Source: Rhodomicrobium sp. Az07 (GTDB lineage: Bacteria > Pseudomonadota > Alphaproteobacteria > Rhizobiales > Rhodomicrobiaceae). From it: a stretch of 64,000 nucleotides of DNA. The stretch covers positions 62,001 to 126,000 of the forward strand of contig NZ_JAHFZG010000003.1 of assembly GCF_018619475.1 (NCBI RefSeq), written 5' to 3'. Positions 60,923-64,000 of this stretch are shown one piece after another. Each line of letters begins with the position of its first letter. Position 1 is the stretch's first letter. The position numbers and the translations under genes are program-made. The notes beneath the pieces are model-generated. The model worked only from the letters and a program-made list of their open reading frames with translations. It was not told the DNA's origin and searched no databases.

Positions 60923-61117
60923 TCTGAGAGGTGCTGCGAGCGTCGGATTAAGGCTTTCACAAAGCGCGATTGAGAGCATAATTTTATGCGCAATCGCACG
61001 GAGCCGGATCAGGTCGCATCCGTGCAGTTCACGAACTCGTGCATGGCGATTTCGGAAGTGAAAAGCACGACGGAGCTGCCGCTGTCTCTTTTGTGGTGAG
61101 GCAGCGGCAGCAAGCGC

Positions 61118-61513
61118 TTACGGGAAAAGCTTGAGGTCGTAGGTGTGGGCGGACTGGCGCGTGGCGTCCTTCGTCTTGTACTTCACGCGAAAGGTGAGCG
61201 GGCCTTCGAACGGCTTCTCCACCTTGCCGACCTTGGCCACGACCACGCCGCCGTCGACCTTCTCCTTGCACTTCCCGCCGGGCGGCAGGATCTTGTCCGC
61301 GCGCACCGAAAGCGTGAGGTCCGGCGCGCCCTGAAGGACTTCGATTTCTGGGACAGCGGTCAGCAGCGACTTGCAGTCCTTCACGCCGTAGAGCGGCATG
61401 ATGTCGGAAGTCTCGTTGCTCTTGAGCGCGAGCATCTTCTCGGCGGCGGAAGCGGCGATCGGGGCGGCGGCAAACAGGGCCAGCGCGGCGGCGGCCATGG
61501 AAATTCTGAGCAT
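61118..61513 (-). CDS. secreted hypothetical protein
   Basis: A 131-residue protein with a signal peptide (ISMAAAALALFAAAPIAASA) and a beta-rich body containing two cysteines (VKDCKSLL, GGKCKEKV) that may form a disulfide. No family recognised. The gene is a single minus-strand unit between the oxidoreductase gene and a flavoprotein gene. Confidence 0.7.
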   Translation of the reverse strand: MLRISMAAAALALFAAAPIAASAAEKMLALKSNETSDIMPLYGVKDCKSLLTAVPEIEVLQGAPDLTLSVRADKILPPGGKCKEKVDGGVVVAKVGKVEKPFEGPLTFRVKYKTKDATRQSAHTYDLKLFP

Positions 61514-61682
61514 GGTCTTCCTTCTTTATATTCGATGGACGAGACTAAGAGCGACCCCGCATCGTTCAACGCGTGGCGGCTCTTGAGGCGGCTTAATTCT
61601 TGTTGAATCCCAGCGTGTCCGTAAGCGGACGAAAACACGCCGGAATTACGGCACGACGCCGAGTGCTCAACCGGGCGTTTCG

Positions 61683-62594
61683 TCAGCAGCGGTTGTGGAT
61701 GTGCGTCGCGGCGCGCGCGGCCTGTCCCATGCCGACCACGATCTGATTGAGCCCCTCCGTCACATCGCCTGCTGCGTAAAGCCCCGGAACGGTGGTTTCC
61801 GCATGAGCGGCCACCTTCAGCGCGCCCGCTTCATCCGCCTCGGCGCCGAGCGCTGTAGCCAGGCCGGAGCGATAATCGCATCCGATGGCGGAGTAAACGA
61901 TGTCGAACCGACGGACCGCGCCATCGTACCCCAACGCCTCGATGCCGTCGCCCCGGCGCGCCAGCGAACGAATCGGCACCGGCACAAACTCGATGTCGTG
62001 TTCGGCGAGGGCGTTGCTTTCCCCGCCCTTCGGCGCCAACGGCTCGTCGAGTGAAAGCAGCGTGACATCCGCGCCCCAGGTGCGAGCGATGAACTTCGCT
62101 TCACCCAGTCCGCACACTCCGCGCCCGATCACGCCGACGCGCTTGCCCTTCGCCTCATAGCCATCGCAGATCGGGCAATAGCGCACGAGGCCCGCGAGAA
62201 CCGCGTCGTCCACGTCGGCAAGCCTCGGCGGAATGTCCACGACGCCGCTCGCGAGCAGCACAAAACGCGCGCGAAGCGTCCGCTCGCCGCCGTTCGCGTC
62301 GCGAAAATCGACAGCAAAACCGTCGCCCTCGCTCGCAAGCGCCGTCGCCTCGCCGGAGAGGATGCGCGCGCCGTAGGTCTCCGCATGCTCTCGTGCGCGG
62401 CGCAACATCTCATCCCCGCCGATGCCTTGCGCGAAAAAGGGCACATTGTGGCTTTCCGGGATCAGCGCCGCGCGCGGCTCGCCCTTGTCGATCACGATGA
62501 ACCGGCGGTTGAAGCGCGCGAGATACAGCGCCGCCGCAAGCCCTGCGGGTCCGCCGCCGATCACGATGCAATCGAGTTTTTCCGCGTGCTCCAT
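61683..62594 (-). CDS. NAD(P)/FAD-dependent thioredoxin-reductase-like oxidoreductase
   Basis: A 303-residue protein with FAD-binding motif CIVIGGGPAGLAAALYL, a second dinucleotide motif VGVIGRGVCGLGEAKF, a redox-type C140-P-I-C143 (RYCPICDGYE), and the FAD-contact LYAAGDVTEGLNQIVVGMGQA. The CxxC and length match TrxB-like enzymes, but the fold order (CPICD rather than CATCD) and no adjacent trxA mean the partner is unknown; it may be a ferredoxin/thioredoxin-like or sulfide-type reductase. Confidence 0.88.
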   Translation of the reverse strand: MEHAEKLDCIVIGGGPAGLAAALYLARFNRRFIVIDKGEPRAALIPESHNVPFFAQGIGGDEMLRRAREHAETYGARILSGEATALASEGDGFAVDFRDANGGERTLRARFVLLASGVVDIPPRLADVDDAVLAGLVRYCPICDGYEAKGKRVGVIGRGVCGLGEAKFIARTWGADVTLLSLDEPLAPKGGESNALAEHDIEFVPVPIRSLARRGDGIEALGYDGAVRRFDIVYSAIGCDYRSGLATALGAEADEAGALKVAAHAETTVPGLYAAGDVTEGLNQIVVGMGQAARAATHIHNRC

Positions 62595-62637
62595 ATAACG
62601 GAGAAGCGCCGACGCCTTCGCGGGTTCCCGTCGCCTC

Positions 62638-63513
62638 TCAAGGATCGAGCGTCTGCCCGAGCCGCCCCGCCAGATCCTGCACGAACTGCCATGCCACGCG
62701 GCCCGAGCGCGACCCGCGCGTCATCGCCCATTCGAGCGCCTGCGCCTTGAGATCCTCCGGCGCGATGGCGAGCCCGTGATGCGCCACATAGCCTTCCACC
62801 ATCGCGAGATAATCGGCCTGCGAGCAATTGTGAAAGCCGAGCCACAGCCCGAATCGATCCGACAGGGAAACCTTTTCCTCCACCGCCTCGCCCTGATGGA
62901 TGGCGGTCGAGCGCTCGTTCTCCACCATCTCGCGCGCCATCAGATGGCGGCGGTTCGACGTTGCATAGAACAGCACGTTCTGAGGCCGCCCTTCGACGCC
63001 GCCTTCGAGCACCGCCTTCAACGATTTGTAGGCCGTGTCGTCAGCGTCGAACGAAAGGTCGTCGCAGAACACGATGAAGCGATGCGGGCTTTCGCGCATG
63101 TGCGACAGGCAGCGTGGCAGGCTCTCGATGTCTTCGCGGTGGATTTCCACAAGCTTCAGCGTGGATGCATGGACCGCGTGATTCGCCGCCACCTCCGCAT
63201 GCACGGCCTTCACGAGCGAGCTTTTGCCCATGCCGCGCGCGCCCCAGAGCAGCGCATTGTTGGCGGGAAGCCCGCGCGCGAAATTCTCGGTGTTGTCGAG
63301 AAGCTTGTCGCGCACGCGGTCGACACTCTTGAGAAGCCCGATCGGCGTGCGATTCACGCGCGGGACGGCGAGGAAACGGCCGCCCTCCGCCTGCCAGACG
63401 AAGGCATCCGCCGCGGCGAAGGTCTCCTTGCGTGCTTCGGGGGGCGCAAGGCGCTCCAGCGCCTCGGCGATGCGGGTGATGAGCGGTTCCAGGCGATGCG
63501 ATGTGTCGGGCAT
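62638..63513 (-). CDS. DUF815 family ATP-binding protein
   Basis: A 291-residue AAA-type ATPase. Walker A GARGMGKSSLVKA at about residues 91-103; Walker B RFIVFCDDLSF at about residues 145-155. Family members are of unknown function. ATG 63513 is chosen because the preceding 22 residues are not family-like. It is divergent from yajC; DUF815 beside yajC is a recurring alphaproteobacterial arrangement. Confidence 0.9.
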   Translation of the reverse strand: MPDTSHRLEPLITRIAEALERLAPPEARKETFAAADAFVWQAEGGRFLAVPRVNRTPIGLLKSVDRVRDKLLDNTENFARGLPANNALLWGARGMGKSSLVKAVHAEVAANHAVHASTLKLVEIHREDIESLPRCLSHMRESPHRFIVFCDDLSFDADDTAYKSLKAVLEGGVEGRPQNVLFYATSNRRHLMAREMVENERSTAIHQGEAVEEKVSLSDRFGLWLGFHNCSQADYLAMVEGYVAHHGLAIAPEDLKAQALEWAMTRGSRSGRVAWQFVQDLAGRLGQTLDP

Positions 63514-63711
63514 TGTAAAAAGTCGCGGTTGTGGATGAAAAAGGCGCAAGGTCGGCGCGCCGAGGTGGAAGAACGCCAAACTATGCGCTATTAAGCCACG
63601 GACGCAACGGCGCGGAAGTTGCCATATCAGGGCAAGCCATTATAAGAAAGCCACGTTCTTCCGCGCGAAAAGGCTCGCGCCCGTTCTTTCCGCACATTAC
63701 GGAGTCTCTCG

Positions 63712-64000
63712 ATGATCTCTCCCGCATACGCCCAAGCGCCTGGCGCCGGAGCCGGCGATATTTTCGGCATGCTGTTCCCGCTGATCCTCGTCTTCGTCAT
63801 CTTCTATCTGCTCGTGTTCCGCCCGCAGCAAAAGCGCATGAGGGAGCATCAGGCGATGCTCGATGCGGTCAAGCGCGGCGATACGGTGGTGACGGCGGGT
63901 GGCATCATCGGCAAGGTCATGCGGATTGGAACCGACGGCGAGTTGAAGATCGAAATCGCCGATGGCGTGCAGGTGCGGGTGCTGAAATCCACGATCACGG
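63712..64000 (+). CDS. yajC: preprotein translocase subunit YajC (5' part)
   Basis: The frame opens at ATG 63712 (ACGGAG upstream) and runs off the window end after about 96 codons. One membrane segment (MLFPLILVFVIFYLLVF) is followed by RPQQKRMREHQAM and the KRGDTVVTAGGIIGKV motif of YajC. The accessory SecDF-YajC complex subunit; secD and secF would be expected next. Confidence 0.93.
   Translation, partial: MISPAYAQAPGAGAGDIFGMLFPLILVFVIFYLLVFRPQQKRMREHQAMLDAVKRGDTVVTAGGIIGKVMRIGTDGELKIEIADGVQVRVLKSTIT

Overview
The window is a high-GC, densely packed chromosomal segment of an alphaproteobacterium, probably of the Hyphomicrobiales. The evidence for this is the LptF/LptG/LptD and surA-pdxA-ksgA gene sets, a GGAAC-N16-CGTT (sigma EcfG-type) promoter, a DUF815 ATPase beside yajC, leucine and glutarate catabolism operons of alphaproteobacterial type, and a carboxynorspermidine route to polyamines. 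A Rhodomicrobium-like genus is a guess only. It is core chromosome, not a phage or plasmid, with small inserted pieces: an IS630 remnant, two toxin-antitoxin pairs and two copies of a palindromic repeat.

Layout. 0-5.4 kb: beta-oxidation genes (end of a fadJ-type gene, a thiolase), a terminator and ileS. 5.5-13 kb: a Cys-rich mini-protein, ndk, lptD-lptG-lptF, and divergent pepA, whose 3' end abuts an IS630 fragment. 13-23 kb: a GNAT gene, about 1.1 kb without a confident gene, mazG, a DUF421 membrane protein, fadD divergent from an ACP-ketosynthase pair, a TerC exporter, a DUF2141 protein, and a Cys-repeat gene broken by an in-frame TGA. 23-29 kb: threonine deaminase, hemB, and thiO-thiS-thiG-(spacer)-thiE. 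The thi genes have a structured leader that does not look like a TPP riboswitch.

28.8-39 kb: two membrane lipid enzymes (fatty-acid-hydroxylase type and ceramidase type), tRNA-Leu(UAA), an XRE/PIN toxin-antitoxin pair, aspS with a patch of foreign-looking codon use, rnd, and surA-pdxA-ksgA. 39-48 kb: carboxynorspermidine synthase and decarboxylase, YceI, an uncharacterised two-gene membrane/vWA-like operon, a secreted Cys-rich protein, an IsdG-type monooxygenase, DUF2853, and a DUF883 operon with an EcfG-type promoter.

48-64 kb: acyl-CoA catabolism on the minus strand. It comprises a class III CoA-transferase with glutaryl-CoA dehydrogenase; mvaB-mccA-mccB; an AbrB/PIN toxin-antitoxin pair and a palindromic repeat separating mccB from ivd; and a 1150-residue indolepyruvate ferredoxin oxidoreductase. 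A secreted hypothetical, a TrxB-like flavoprotein, a DUF815 ATPase and the start of yajC follow. Much of this segment funnels branched-chain, aromatic and lysine-derived acyl groups to acetyl-CoA. LptD/F/G and SurA serve outer-membrane assembly. The least explained parts are the 42.9-45.3 kb operon, the thiO leader, the XRE/PIN antitoxin and the aspS codon patch.
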